15,786 nucleotides of DNA from CAYQUV01 sp964421005 (GCA_964421005.1 CAYQUV010000017.1:1-15786), one strand, 5' to 3'. Counted from the stretch's first letter, positions 7,974 through 14,781 are shown. Numbers and translations are program-made. Notes: a model not told the origin generated them from the letters alone.

Positions 7974-8265
7974 TTTTGTCCTCTAATCTATATCTTTTCC
8001 TCAGATTATCTATTGTCTTTGTCGAGATATACGGGTCGTCCAAATAGGGGTCTCTATTTTTATACCAGCAATTCCACTTTTTTGGCCGCCTTTTCCAACC
8101 ATCACAATATCGACCTCTATCGTCTGCTATACAGCCCGTCAAAGAAAGAGTACGACCAAGTAAAAGACAGTGAGAAACCGTTGCAGACGTATCACTGTGT
8201 ATTTTACCAATTCGATAATATCGACAAGTCGCACAACATTTCTCAACAAATTTTAACTTAAACAT
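7951..8265 (-). CDS. Cysteine-rich small protein, probable metal binder
   Basis: 104 residues with seven cysteines (10, 11, 14, 33, 45, 54, 66). CCATCRYY near the start, with C33 and later C45 and C54, resembles the Cys spacing of small phage proteins that hold a zinc ion or an Fe-S cluster, but no named family is certain. The C-terminal third is basic and helical. The SD is AAGGACGGAAATT. It overlaps the next small gene by 23 bases. Protein chemistry and context support a real gene; function is unknown. Confidence 0.7.
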   Translation of the reverse strand: MFKLKFVEKCCATCRYYRIGKIHSDTSATVSHCLLLGRTLSLTGCIADDRGRYCDGWKRRPKKWNCWYKNRDPYLDDPYISTKTIDNLRKRYRLEDKNDRESQA

Positions 8266-8285
8266 AATTTCCGTCCTTATATTTT

Positions 8286-8471
8286 TCAGTCAATCTCCAG
8301 CTTTACTGGTAAATGGTGTCTAAGTGTACGAATAATATCGTCGCTTGCATCAAAAATAATTTCTGCACGTCTTCTTGTTTTAACTGTTGCTACATCAATA
8401 CTTTCTACATCACATACTTTTTCGTTATCATTCCAAAGCTCTATAGATAGTTGTATTTTATAGCATTTCAT
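8286..8471 (-). CDS. Small hypothetical protein (61 aa)
   Basis: 61 residues starting MKCYKIQLSIELWNDNEK, with alternating hydrophobic residues suggesting beta strands, then a basic patch (VKTRRRAEI) and a helical end. No family is recognised. The ATG follows a strong SD (GAGGAGTAAAACTCA). It is the first protein gene downstream of the tRNA-like RNA and belongs to the same - strand unit. Real by ribosome-binding site and position; function unknown. Confidence 0.65.
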   Translation of the reverse strand: MKCYKIQLSIELWNDNEKVCDVESIDVATVKTRRRAEIIFDASDDIIRTLRHHLPVKLEID

Positions 8472-8507
8472 TGAGTTTTACTCCTCTTTATTTTACACTT
8501 TCTAAAA

Positions 8508-8627
8508 CCGCCAGGCAGGAATCGAACCTGCTGATGCCTACGTTCCAGCCTATGCCGGATAACCCATCCCATCCAGGCGTCCCTGGTCTGGCATCTTGCC
8601 CGTGCGTTTCCCACACGCCGCTGGCGG
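8508..8627 (-). ncRNA. 120-nt tRNA-like structured RNA lacking a normal anticodon arm
   Basis: Reading the - strand from 8627 (nt 1) to 8508 (nt 120): nt 1-7 CCGCCAG pair perfectly with nt 114-120 CTGGCGG, a 7-bp acceptor stem. Nt 97-113 form a textbook T-arm: GCAGG, loop TTCGATT, CCTGC, with the conserved G53/T54/T55/C56/R57/A58/C61 pattern. Near the D-arm position, nt 10-13/21-24 (GCGT/ACGC) or the stronger nt 11-16/22-27 can pair. Instead of a 17-nt anticodon arm there is a domain closed by GATGCC (33-38) with GGCATC (90-95), holding hairpins at 42-55 (CCAGG/CCTGG) and 59-71 (GGAT/ATCC). No 7-nt anticodon loop is found. The discriminator is T; no CCA is encoded; TTTTAG follows. By hand count 77 of 120 bases are G or C in an AT-leaning region. 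Alternatives are a tRNA with an insertion, a tRNA-mimicking regulatory RNA, or a tRNA remnant. Confidence 0.7.
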
Positions 8628-8642
8628 CCCTACTTACTTAAG

Positions 8643-8759
8643 CTACTCTTCTACTCTTTTCGATAGTCGGCGAATCAAAGCCTTTAGCAAAGGATAACCA
8701 ATATAACCTGCCAGAACACCGACCACCAACAACACAATGTTCTCGAAAATGTTTCCCAT
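8643..8759 (-). CDS. 38-residue single-span membrane peptide
   Basis: A short open frame with one hydrophobic span (IVLLVVGVLAGYIGYPLL, about residues 8-25) followed by a basic tail (KALIRRLSKRVEE), which predicts a cytoplasmic C-terminus. AAGGAG lies 6 bases before this ATG. Another ATG two codons upstream touches the SD and is unlikely to be used. The SD is fused to the stop of the upstream lipoprotein gene, so the two should be translated together. Its size and shape suit a small holin-like, antiholin or inner-membrane accessory peptide, but no family is recognised. Confidence 0.7.
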   Translation of the reverse strand: MGNIFENIVLLVVGVLAGYIGYPLLKALIRRLSKRVEE

Positions 8760-8765
8760 AGTCAT

Positions 8766-8771
8766 CTCCTT
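8766..8771 (-). promoter_or_regulatory. Ribosome binding site fused to a stop codon
   Basis: AAGGAG formed from the last bases of the lipoprotein stop (TAAAGGAG). It fixes the start of the 38-residue membrane peptide at 8759, since the nearer ATG at 8765 has no spacing. Confidence 0.7.
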
Positions 8772-9280
8772 TACACTTTAGACTTTTTAATTGATGCTCT
8801 TACGTCTGCCACTAATTTACGTGTGCTTTTGGACTGTACGTCATCGTGCACACTGGCAAAAGACTGTTTATAAGCAGCCTTTGGGTTGGCTTCAATAATC
8901 TTTTTGTATATCTCATTTCCTTCAATAATCTCAAACAACGCTCTACGCCGTGCCACAATACTAAACAACGCCGCAGCAATCGAGCCAATTAGCCCACAAA
9001 CGGCCATCCACTCCGCGTACCGTGCTACAGCCAGAGATAGGTATAGACTGGTAGCACTCGCCGCTATAGAGGCCGCCCCTAATTTAGCTGCACCGTTTAT
9101 CAAAGCAAATACTCCGGCGGCTATCCCTAAGATGGACAATGTAACCAGCCAATTAGACTTTTTTATGGAATCGTATAGCCGCTCTGATGGCGTAGGCGGA
9201 GCACTGTCGGGACTATCCCGTTTTGGCGGTATTGCACATCCTACAATAATAAGCATTGACACTATCAGCACAGTTCTCAT
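8771..9280 (-). CDS. Predicted lipoprotein with several transmembrane segments
   Basis: 169 residues. The start MRTVLIVSMLIIVGC is a short lipoprotein signal with lipobox IVGC (lipidated Cys15), followed by a Pro/Ser-rich linker (PPKRDSPDSAPPTPS). Three hydrophobic segments follow at about 44-64, 66-87 and 93-111, the last ended by ARRRA, then a roughly 55-residue charged, mostly helical tail. A lipid anchor combined with several membrane spans is unusual. If the signal is not cleaved, it would simply be a four-span membrane protein. The SD is GTAGGAG, overlapping the stop of the HNH gene. It is followed directly by a 38-residue membrane peptide. Lysis, superinfection exclusion or membrane anchoring are possible, none proven. 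Confidence 0.7.
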   Translation of the reverse strand: MRTVLIVSMLIIVGCAIPPKRDSPDSAPPTPSERLYDSIKKSNWLVTLSILGIAAGVFALINGAAKLGAASIAASATSLYLSLAVARYAEWMAVCGLIGSIAAALFSIVARRRALFEIIEGNEIYKKIIEANPKAAYKQSFASVHDDVQSKSTRKLVADVRASIKKSKV

Positions 9281-9291
9281 TTTTGTTTCTC

Positions 9292-9666
9292 CTACCTTTT
9301 AGTAGCTTTTGCACAATGAGCACAAGCTGCTCCTGCAACTTTCCTTATTTTCAAATCCGGTTTGGCTTTTTTATAGACTTTGACGACAGCCTTCGCAAAT
9401 ATCAACGGAGCCTTGTCTTTCCCGTACTCTTCATAAAAAGCCTTACTATATGCCCGCTTGCCGTGAACCCAGGCGTGGCATCCTCGACACAAAAGAACAA
9501 TCAAGTTCTGCTCATAATCTGTATGATGTCTGCACCAATTTCTCTTATTAAGTTGTCGCTCACAAATCATACACTTGTCGCCAAACGCAGAGAAGTACGC
9601 CTCTCTCTTTATATCCGAGCAGGTTTTTGATAACTTTTTTCTACGCTCTAATTCTTTTTTTGACAT
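9292..9666 (-). CDS. HNH endonuclease-like protein
   Basis: 124 residues. A zinc-supported HNH core is visible: C32-MI-C35, then WCRHH with H47/H48, N54, and C60-RG-C63-H64 followed by H68. The pattern CxxC-(n)-HH-(n)-N-(n)-CxxCHxxxH fits HNH nucleases in which two Cys pairs bind a structural zinc and His/Asn/His form the metal-dependent active site. A basic C-terminal tail carries a second CAHC pair (115-118). HNH proteins in phages serve as homing endonucleases, recombination nucleases or packaging partners; here it sits downstream of primase, overlapping it by 26 bases, with its own SD (GTAGGAGCTGAAA). Free-standing homing activity is possible but not shown. Confidence 0.85.
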   Translation of the reverse strand: MSKKELERRKKLSKTCSDIKREAYFSAFGDKCMICERQLNKRNWCRHHTDYEQNLIVLLCRGCHAWVHGKRAYSKAFYEEYGKDKAPLIFAKAVVKVYKKAKPDLKIRKVAGAACAHCAKATKR

Positions 9667-10438
9667 TTTCAGCTCCTACTATCTTAACCCATTCCCTTAG
9701 GTCTTTTCCCTTCTCCGGTATTATTATTGTAACATCTCTATCTTTGTTTGTCAACTCTTTTTTTAGTTTTTCTGCTGCTGTTATCCCCGCATCATCATTA
9801 TCTGCCATAATGGCTACAGACAAAGTAGAGGGGACAAGCGACTTTAGTATATTATCTCCGCCCGTAGCACACGTCTTGCCGATAGCATTAAGTCCTATAT
9901 CTATCGCAGTTGCTGTATCTGAAACGCCCTCGCAAATTATTATCGGCCTATACCAGCATACCTGGGCCGGTAATAGTAGCCCCATTCTGCTGCCTCGCAC
10001 TGTTCGTTTGTGCCCCTCAGGGTACACACGCTGTATGCCAATAATCTTAAACAAATCATCATAAAGAGGAAAAGACCAGGCTTGCCCAGTCCAACCTACC
10101 GCCATCCTAAATAGTGTTTCTTTATGCCTAAGACTCCAATAATCCATCAAGCGGGATAGTGCTGCTTTAGTCAAATGGGTACGATAAATATGGCTTAACA
10201 TCTCCCATTCAACAGAAACAACTACTCGTGGCTCTTTGTGCTCAATATGTAATCCCTTGACGGCCCCCTTTGCTCCGCACGCCCAACATATAAACCGCCC
10301 CGCATACGGACCTGTTTTATCCACCTGTAGATTAGGGCGGCTTTTATCATTATGAAACGGGCAGTAAGCAATAATCATCTGCTCGTTTTCTCGGACAATC
10401 CTCAAGTCATTAAGGTTGATAGTCGAGTATGTAATCAT
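9641..10438 (-). CDS. DNA primase (CHC2 zinc finger plus Toprim)
   Basis: 265 residues. The N-terminal zinc-binding motif is C26-PF-H29, then C51-WA-C54, with a basic aromatic stretch between, as in DnaG-type and T7-type primases. The Toprim domain has CEGVSDTATA with E170 and MADNDDAG with D213 and D215, the metal-binding residues of primer synthesis. A short linker joins them, making it smaller than bacterial DnaG (about 580 residues) and without a helicase-binding C-terminal domain. The DnaB-type helicase ends one base upstream, so helicase and primase are adjacent separate chains rather than a T7-like fusion. It should lay RNA primers for lagging-strand synthesis by the family A polymerase. 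Confidence 0.93.
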   Translation of the reverse strand: MITYSTINLNDLRIVRENEQMIIAYCPFHNDKSRPNLQVDKTGPYAGRFICWACGAKGAVKGLHIEHKEPRVVVSVEWEMLSHIYRTHLTKAALSRLMDYWSLRHKETLFRMAVGWTGQAWSFPLYDDLFKIIGIQRVYPEGHKRTVRGSRMGLLLPAQVCWYRPIIICEGVSDTATAIDIGLNAIGKTCATGGDNILKSLVPSTLSVAIMADNDDAGITAAEKLKKELTNKDRDVTIIIPEKGKDLREWVKIVGAENVKKRIRA

Positions 10439-10439
10439 T

Positions 10440-11306
10440 CTAAAATTCTCCCAATGGGACTCCTTCTGAAAAAGCCATACAATGCGAATCCCACATACAG
10501 TTTACTACTCCGGTGGGACCGTTTCGATTTTTAGCCACTATAATCTCTGCCGCCCCATCGTCTATTGCATTTGGGCTTCGTATTTGTTTATAGTAGCCTG
10601 GCCGATATAATAAAAGCACAATATCTGCGTCCTGCTCAATGCTACCAGAATCTCGCAAGTCGCTGAGTTGTGGACGCTTGTTCTCTCGAAATTCAACGGC
10701 CCGATTTAACTGGCTCAATAACACAATCGGGATATTATACTTTTTTCCAACAGCTCTTAAATGCCGACAGATTACTGATAGTTCTTGATTACGATTCTCC
10801 GCAGGACAAGATAGTGCCATCAGTTGTAAATAATCAATTAACACGCAATTTATTGTATCCTCTGGGTTTACGTTCAATAGCTGTATTTGCTTATCTATAT
10901 CCGCCGGTGTAACAAGAGCGTTGTCGTTAATAAACAGCTTTCGTTTTGACAGTTCTTTTTGGGCAACCTCTAATCGGCTCTTCTCGTTCTTTGATAATGC
11001 TCCGGCCTTCAAACGTCTATAATCGACACGCGATAAATTGACAAGCATCCGCTCAATCAAAACTGTTGCACTCATCTCCAGGCTAAATATCAAAACATTT
11101 CCCGTCCTGCTGATATGCAAACCCACACCAATAGCCAGACTTGTTTTCCCCAAACCAGGGCGTCCGGCCAGAATAACTAACTCAGCAGGACTTAGCCCAC
11201 AGATTTTCTTATCAAGGCGGGGAAGCCCAGTTGAAAGCCCAATAGCTTTGTTTGATAGGCTCTGCACTACCTTTGGCAAATAATCTGCCACTTTTATTAT
11301 GGACAT
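10440..11306 (-). CDS. DnaB-type replicative helicase (C-terminal RecA domain)
   Basis: 288 residues, only the RecA-like motor. Walker A is GRPGLGKTS (48-56), followed by FSLEMS with catalytic E77. Walker B is VLIDYLQLM with D158, the sensor region is LLSQLNR with Q199, then RPQLSDLRDSGSIEQDAD (211-228), and the arginine-finger motif VAKNRNGPTG around R261. The usual N-terminal DnaB domain (about 150 residues) that forms the hexamer collar and contacts primase is absent; the chain begins about 20 residues before the motor. No loader-like gene was recognised next to it. It lies between SSB and primase. The SD is a weak GGGATGAAAA. Confidence 0.95.
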   Translation of the reverse strand: MSIIKVADYLPKVVQSLSNKAIGLSTGLPRLDKKICGLSPAELVILAGRPGLGKTSLAIGVGLHISRTGNVLIFSLEMSATVLIERMLVNLSRVDYRRLKAGALSKNEKSRLEVAQKELSKRKLFINDNALVTPADIDKQIQLLNVNPEDTINCVLIDYLQLMALSCPAENRNQELSVICRHLRAVGKKYNIPIVLLSQLNRAVEFRENKRPQLSDLRDSGSIEQDADIVLLLYRPGYYKQIRSPNAIDDGAAEIIVAKNRNGPTGVVNCMWDSHCMAFSEGVPLGEF

Positions 11307-11332
11307 TTTTCATCCCAAATATTCTCATTTGT

Positions 11333-11623
11333 CTAAAATGGTATATCGTCGTCTAACCCGCTCACGTTGTTCGAGCCGCCCGTATCGGTGCTATTCGACT
11401 TTTTCCTATCTAAGAATATTACGCTAAAAGCTACAACTTTTAGCCTACTACGTTTTGTACCTTCACTATTTTCCCATCGCTCAGTACGTAGAGAGCCATT
11501 TACCAAAACACGAGAACCCCTATCAAGATAGGCACTCACGTTTTCTGCTAATTTGCCAAACGCAGTACATCTTACAAACGTAGTCTCATCATTAGGCTGA
11601 TTGATGGCTACATCAAAATCAGC
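11333..11623 (-). CDS. ssb: Single-stranded DNA-binding protein, N-terminus in gap
   Basis: 96 residues remain. They start in the OB-fold at ADFDVAINQ, matching the second strand region of bacterial SSB, and continue through TTFVRCTAFGKLAENVSAYLDRG, VLVNGSLRTERWE and RLKVVAFSVIFLD, all standard SSB segments. The tail is short, Ser/Asn-rich, and ends in the acidic tip DDDIPF that recruits partner proteins. A stop-fused SD sits just across the gap, so the start must lie inside the Ns. About 30 residues would be missing, close to what a 100-base gap allows. SSB coats unwound DNA and works with the helicase and annealing protein beside it. Confidence 0.92.
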   Translation of the reverse strand, partial: ADFDVAINQPNDETTFVRCTAFGKLAENVSAYLDRGSRVLVNGSLRTERWENSEGTKRSRLKVVAFSVIFLDRKKSNSTDTGGSNNVSGLDDDIPF

Positions 11624-11723
11624 NNNNNNNNNNNNNNNNNNNNNNNNNNNNNNNNNNNNNNNNNNNNNNNNNNNNNNNNNNNNNNNNNNNNNNNNNNNNN
11701 NNNNNNNNNNNNNNNNNNNNNNN
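11624..11723. other. Assembly gap 2 (100 Ns)
   Basis: Exactly 100 Ns within the 5' part of ssb. The flanking evidence (SD on one side, OB-fold strand 2 on the other) suggests its real length is near 100 bases. Confidence 0.95.
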
Positions 11724-11728
11724 TCTTT

Positions 11729-11734
11729 CTCCTT
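11729..11734 (-). promoter_or_regulatory. Ribosome binding site for ssb
   Basis: AAGGAG, overlapping the TAA stop of the annealing-protein gene (TAAGGAG). It places the ssb ATG about 6-9 bases further on, within the first bases of the gap. Confidence 0.7.
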
Positions 11735-12488
11735 AATCATCAAGACCTTTAATTGCCGGTTCTGGCCCATCTAAATCGGCACTTACAGAACCGTCGTTAG
11801 GGACAGAAACATCTTCTACGGGTATTCTGTCAATTACAGTAGCAACAGATTCCATCCGAGTAGGCAACTTGCCAAACTCCTCTATGATTTTGTGTTCTAA
11901 TAGGCCCATCTCTACTCTTCGCCCGCTTGTTTTAGCAAGCTCAGAATAAGTATCAAAAAGCGTCTTCATAACCGCCTTAGTATCTGCTGGCTTTGCTTGT
12001 TTAACGGCCGGAGCTTTATCTCGCTCGCCCCCATACTTCTTAGATAGCTCTGCAACATATCTACTATCATCAAATTTCCCCTCGAATACATCAGAATTAA
12101 ATCCCAATCTTGACAGAGCTTTTGTAATACAGTCTGTCTGTAGCTTCTTGAAACACTCATCGTTGGGGCGGTACGGCATATCAGATGCTATAGGAAATTG
12201 CCCATCAGGATAATAAAATTCTCCTACTAAAGAAATGCCTACTATTTTGCCAGCCGGTTGTTCGTAGATATAGTTAAATCCTAAAGAGCGAAGGCCCCAC
12301 TTATTTCCAAACGGCCCCCACAACTCGGTGGCTCTCTTAATCTGCGACTGAGCATCAATAGCAGTGAAGCCGCCTCGCTGATTTACCCGCTTAGTGATAG
12401 CAGGGTTCGTTTCACATACTTGATTCCATAACTCCATATTATTATTCTCCGGCGGTTTGGCTTTTGCAGCTTTCTTTGCTTTTGCCAT
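11733..12488 (-). CDS. Probable single-strand annealing protein (ERF/Rad52-like)
   Basis: 251 residues. After a Lys/Ala-rich start comes a conserved-looking core at about 20-150: ITKRVNQRGGFTAIDAQSQIKRATELWGP in outline, then GKIVGISLVGEFYYPD, and CFKKLQTDCITKALSRLGFNSDVFEGKFDD. The pattern of an edge-strand sheet followed by a helix KLxTDxxTKALSxLGF recalls the ERF/Rad52-type annealing proteins of phages, where a similar 'TDAxxKALxxLG' segment occurs. The C-terminal half is charged and low in structure and ends in an acidic stretch. It sits between a Cas4-like nuclease and ssb, as annealing proteins of Red-like systems do. Family identity rests on motif memory and context, so moderate certainty. 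Confidence 0.6.
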   Translation of the reverse strand: MAKAKKAAKAKPPENNNMELWNQVCETNPAITKRVNQRGGFTAIDAQSQIKRATELWGPFGNKWGLRSLGFNYIYEQPAGKIVGISLVGEFYYPDGQFPIASDMPYRPNDECFKKLQTDCITKALSRLGFNSDVFEGKFDDSRYVAELSKKYGGERDKAPAVKQAKPADTKAVMKTLFDTYSELAKTSGRRVEMGLLEHKIIEEFGKLPTRMESVATVIDRIPVEDVSVPNDGSVSADLDGPEPAIKGLDD

Positions 12489-12492
12489 TTGC

Positions 12493-12726
12493 TTACTCCT
12501 TAAAAATTAACTTATTATCGACACTACTAATTGTAATAGGTTCCGGTTCTTTTATACGAAACTTTTTCAACCTATCTAATGTAGATAAAAAGGGACTTTT
12601 CTTAAGAACGTACTGGTCATAGCATTTCTCACAGTACCACTTAGTTTTCATTAGCTCATTATATGAGCTGGCTTTAGCCGTACACTCCACACCACATTTA
12701 ACACATCTAACAGTTTTCTTAATCAT
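12493..12726 (-). CDS. Small zinc-ribbon protein
   Basis: 77 residues. Two Cys pairs, CVKCGVEC near residues 8-15 and CEKC near 32-35, form a zinc-ribbon layout (CxxC, about 20 residues, CxxC). The remainder is basic with a hydrophobic C-terminus. The start codon overlaps the upstream nuclease stop by 4 bases (ATGA), so translation is coupled, and the SD is GGAGCAGGT. Such phage ribbons often bind nucleic acid or partner proteins. Its place between nuclease and annealing protein suggests a recombination accessory, which is inference. Confidence 0.75.
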   Translation of the reverse strand: MIKKTVRCVKCGVECTAKASSYNELMKTKWYCEKCYDQYVLKKSPFLSTLDRLKKFRIKEPEPITISSVDNKLIFKE

Positions 12727-13592
12727 ACCTGCTCCTTTTTTCTATAGGGACATACATTTCTTACTATACAATAATTTTCACATCTAACATTACATCCTTC
12801 CCTTTTCTCTACATATATTTTACCAGATTCCCAGTCCTTTGTCAAGCCTTTTTCTTTTATGTATTGTACCATTTCCTTATAAGACGGAAGGACACGGCGG
12901 GCCGTTTTGACTCCCTTCTTTTTCAAAGCGTATGTTGTTGGGCGTTGCCACCGCTCTTCTGGTGTGCAGACATACTCTCTGCCCTTTGCTACCCGCCTAT
13001 GTAGCTCTACTCGTTCTTTGATATACCGCTCAATATTTTCGTTTTTCCATAAAGGCAACTGAATACGGTGAAACTTGTGTTTAGGATAATCCTTATTCCT
13101 ACCTTTCATCGCTTCGTATTTGCTCCAATCCCGCAAGAAACTATTTATGTAGAGCTTTGTTACAGGATACCCGTTTTGGCGTATCAAATAGGCATAGCAA
13201 TTCAACTGGCGTTCCCAATTCTTATTGCCAAAGACAAAAGCCCAGGCAGACTGGGTTTTTATATCTTCAATGTATCCTTCATCCGGCTTATAAATATCCG
13301 TTTGCCCTGTTATAATATAGTCGCCTATATTCACAGACCAGCGGCGTTCAATCATTGCATTAGATTCAAAGCCAGCCAGAAACTTATGAAAAGCAGTCCC
13401 GAACAGCGAGGATGATACTACTTCGTCCACGTCAATTTCTATTTTATCCCAGAATTTTAACATCAGTTGCTTAATCAGTGGTGAGTCTATCAGTTCACTA
13501 ACACGAAGCACTCCTTCTCGTGGCTTATAAATTTCTGCCTGCACTGCCTTCATAATGGCCGCCGGATAATTATATTCATTTCGTAGAATCAT
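12723..13592 (-). CDS. PD-(D/E)XK nuclease, Cas4-like, with C-terminal four-Cys cluster
   Basis: 289 residues. The nuclease core shows GTAFHKFL with H69, ITGQTDIYKPDEGYIEDIKT with D99, D110 and K112 (the D-(D/E)XK signature), and RQLNCYAY with Q129 and Y133 (the QxxxY motif of RecB/Cas4-type nucleases). The C-terminus has four cysteines, C267, C271, C275 and C281, placed like the iron-sulfur cluster of Cas4 and AddB, although those families usually have one of the four near the N-terminus. It probably resects double-stranded DNA ends to supply single strands to the annealing protein. It overlaps the upstream gene by 17 bases, with SD GGAGAAAGAGG. Confidence 0.88.
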   Translation of the reverse strand: MILRNEYNYPAAIMKAVQAEIYKPREGVLRVSELIDSPLIKQLMLKFWDKIEIDVDEVVSSSLFGTAFHKFLAGFESNAMIERRWSVNIGDYIITGQTDIYKPDEGYIEDIKTQSAWAFVFGNKNWERQLNCYAYLIRQNGYPVTKLYINSFLRDWSKYEAMKGRNKDYPKHKFHRIQLPLWKNENIERYIKERVELHRRVAKGREYVCTPEERWQRPTTYALKKKGVKTARRVLPSYKEMVQYIKEKGLTKDWESGKIYVEKREGCNVRCENYCIVRNVCPYRKKEQV

Positions 13593-13812
13593 CCTCTTTC
13601 TCCTCTACTTTAATCTCTACTGGCAAAACTCGTGCTTGTTTCCAATGACAATAAGCCGAACCTACCATTGTTCTAAAATCTATTAACCTTTTAGCAGCAT
13701 CTTCAGATTCAAAAAACGTTGCTTCTCGGAGCGGCCCCCAACCGGCCCTCTTATTATAATAATAAATGTCTAACTGTATAACATACACCTTTATACGATT
13801 CTGATATTTCAT
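13576..13812 (-). CDS. Small hypothetical protein (78 aa)
   Basis: 78 residues from the ATG behind TGTGGAGAAGCAAA; a TTG five codons earlier is in frame but lies inside the SD region and is a poor start. It has beta-rich hydrophobic segments (KVYVIQLDIYYYNKR), a helix (SEDAAKRLIDFRTMV) and an acidic C-terminal end (VEEKEDDSTK). No family is recognised. It follows the amidotransferase and overlaps the nuclease, so it is part of the same operon. Confidence 0.65.
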   Translation of the reverse strand: MKYQNRIKVYVIQLDIYYYNKRAGWGPLREATFFESEDAAKRLIDFRTMVGSAYCHWKQARVLPVEIKVEEKEDDSTK

Positions 13813-13827
13813 TTTGCTTCTCCACAA

Positions 13828-14781
13828 TTAACACAAATCGTCAACAAACATCAAATCCTCACAATCAACTCTACTACAACAAACGCTACAACGTCCACTC
13901 TCGTCTAAGACCGTATTGCAGCCACAAATAGGGCAAACGATAGTCTTATTCCGTATAATGTTCCAGCAAGAATGGCAATAAAATGTCCCGTAAGATACAT
14001 ACTTGCCCTCGTTGTGTTTATACTTGCCACCGCAAAAACTACATACAGAGTAATACGACGCTTTGGCTCTCTCTCTTATAGCACACGTTTCACACATCCA
14101 ACCGCTAATAACAGAATCCCATCTTAGTTCTGAAAGTGGAAACGACAGACCACAAATCTCACATCGCCCTTGATACTTTGAAATGTACACATTCTTCCCA
14201 TAATCGTAGGTCGTTTCTATATCATAATTATCATAGTTTGTCCACTTCCATATCATATTGCTAAACCATATCCCGTCTTCCCACACTCCGCCGTCCTCAT
14301 TAAGTAGTGTAACCTCTCCTTTATTATCCATAAACGCCAACTTAGAACCTGTTTCTTTACACCATCTTTCTAATTCATTCTTTATCTCCTCATTTTTAAG
14401 GAAATTTTCTGGCAAGCATTGTAAGATTGTTCGATTAAACTCCTGCGTATCCGATTCAACATCGCTTCCCATTTTCGGAAAAACTCCATTATGAGCAAAT
14501 GCCAGATTCTCATTCACATAAAACGGGTGGCATTTATCCGCACTCACTCCGCCACTTGTTGCAAGGCGGAAATGCAGCAAGATATTGGCCTCAGGATAAG
14601 TACGCTCTATCTTGCGAAAATATCTATAGAGCCTACGAAACCCAAAATAGCCACGAGATACATATAGCCTGTTATTAACCGCAAAGGCCATACCGGCCCC
14701 GTCATCGTTAGTCTCATAACACGCCTTTAACATCCGACGTGTTATTGTAGTTCCGGCAGGTTTGTAAACTATCACACACAT
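13828..14781 (-). CDS. Class II glutamine amidotransferase fused to three zinc ribbons
   Basis: 317 residues. It begins MCVIVYKP, so removal of Met exposes Cys2 as the N-terminal nucleophile of an Ntn hydrolase. The class II glutaminase motifs follow: NDDGAG (25-30), HFRLATSGG (70-78), HPF (85-87) and HNG (97-99). This domain should release ammonia from glutamine or hydrolyse a related amide. From residue 207 there are three CxxC...CxxC ribbons: C207/C210/C230/C233, C247/C250/C269/C272 and C283/C286/C298/C301, with extra Cys at 288, 302, 307 and the C-terminus. It overlaps the amidoligase by 10 bases, matching the known pairing of these families in phages. No synthetase domain is fused. The target is unknown. 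Confidence 0.88.
   Translation of the reverse strand: MCVIVYKPAGTTITRRMLKACYETNDDGAGMAFAVNNRLYVSRGYFGFRRLYRYFRKIERTYPEANILLHFRLATSGGVSADKCHPFYVNENLAFAHNGVFPKMGSDVESDTQEFNRTILQCLPENFLKNEEIKNELERWCKETGSKLAFMDNKGEVTLLNEDGGVWEDGIWFSNMIWKWTNYDNYDIETTYDYGKNVYISKYQGRCEICGLSFPLSELRWDSVISGWMCETCAIRERAKASYYSVCSFCGGKYKHNEGKYVSYGTFYCHSCWNIIRNKTIVCPICGCNTVLDESGRCSVCCSRVDCEDLMFVDDLC

Noticed and set aside
8504..8531. Rho-independent terminator at the end of the tRNA-like RNA
   Set aside because: A GC-rich hairpin and a TTTT run are present, but seven acceptor bases separate them and the T-run is short, and an SD-led gene follows within 40 bases.
8508..8545. Phage attachment site (3' end of a host tRNA gene)
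   Set aside because: The T-arm and acceptor 3' half would fit an attP, but the matching 5' acceptor half is also present and no integrase is in the window; kept as a structured RNA.
8886..9302. 138-residue + strand open frame
   Set aside because: Mirror of the lipoprotein gene; Ala/Ile-rich composition is what the complement of that gene would give.
9627..10064. 145-residue + strand open frame opposite the primase
   Set aside because: Antisense to the Toprim region with clear catalytic motifs; no ribosome-binding site.
11724..11770. Apparent ssb start upstream of gap 2 (MGQNRQLKV...)
   Set aside because: It lies within the end of the annealing-protein gene, is unlike any SSB N-terminus, and contains the SD that points to a start inside the gap.
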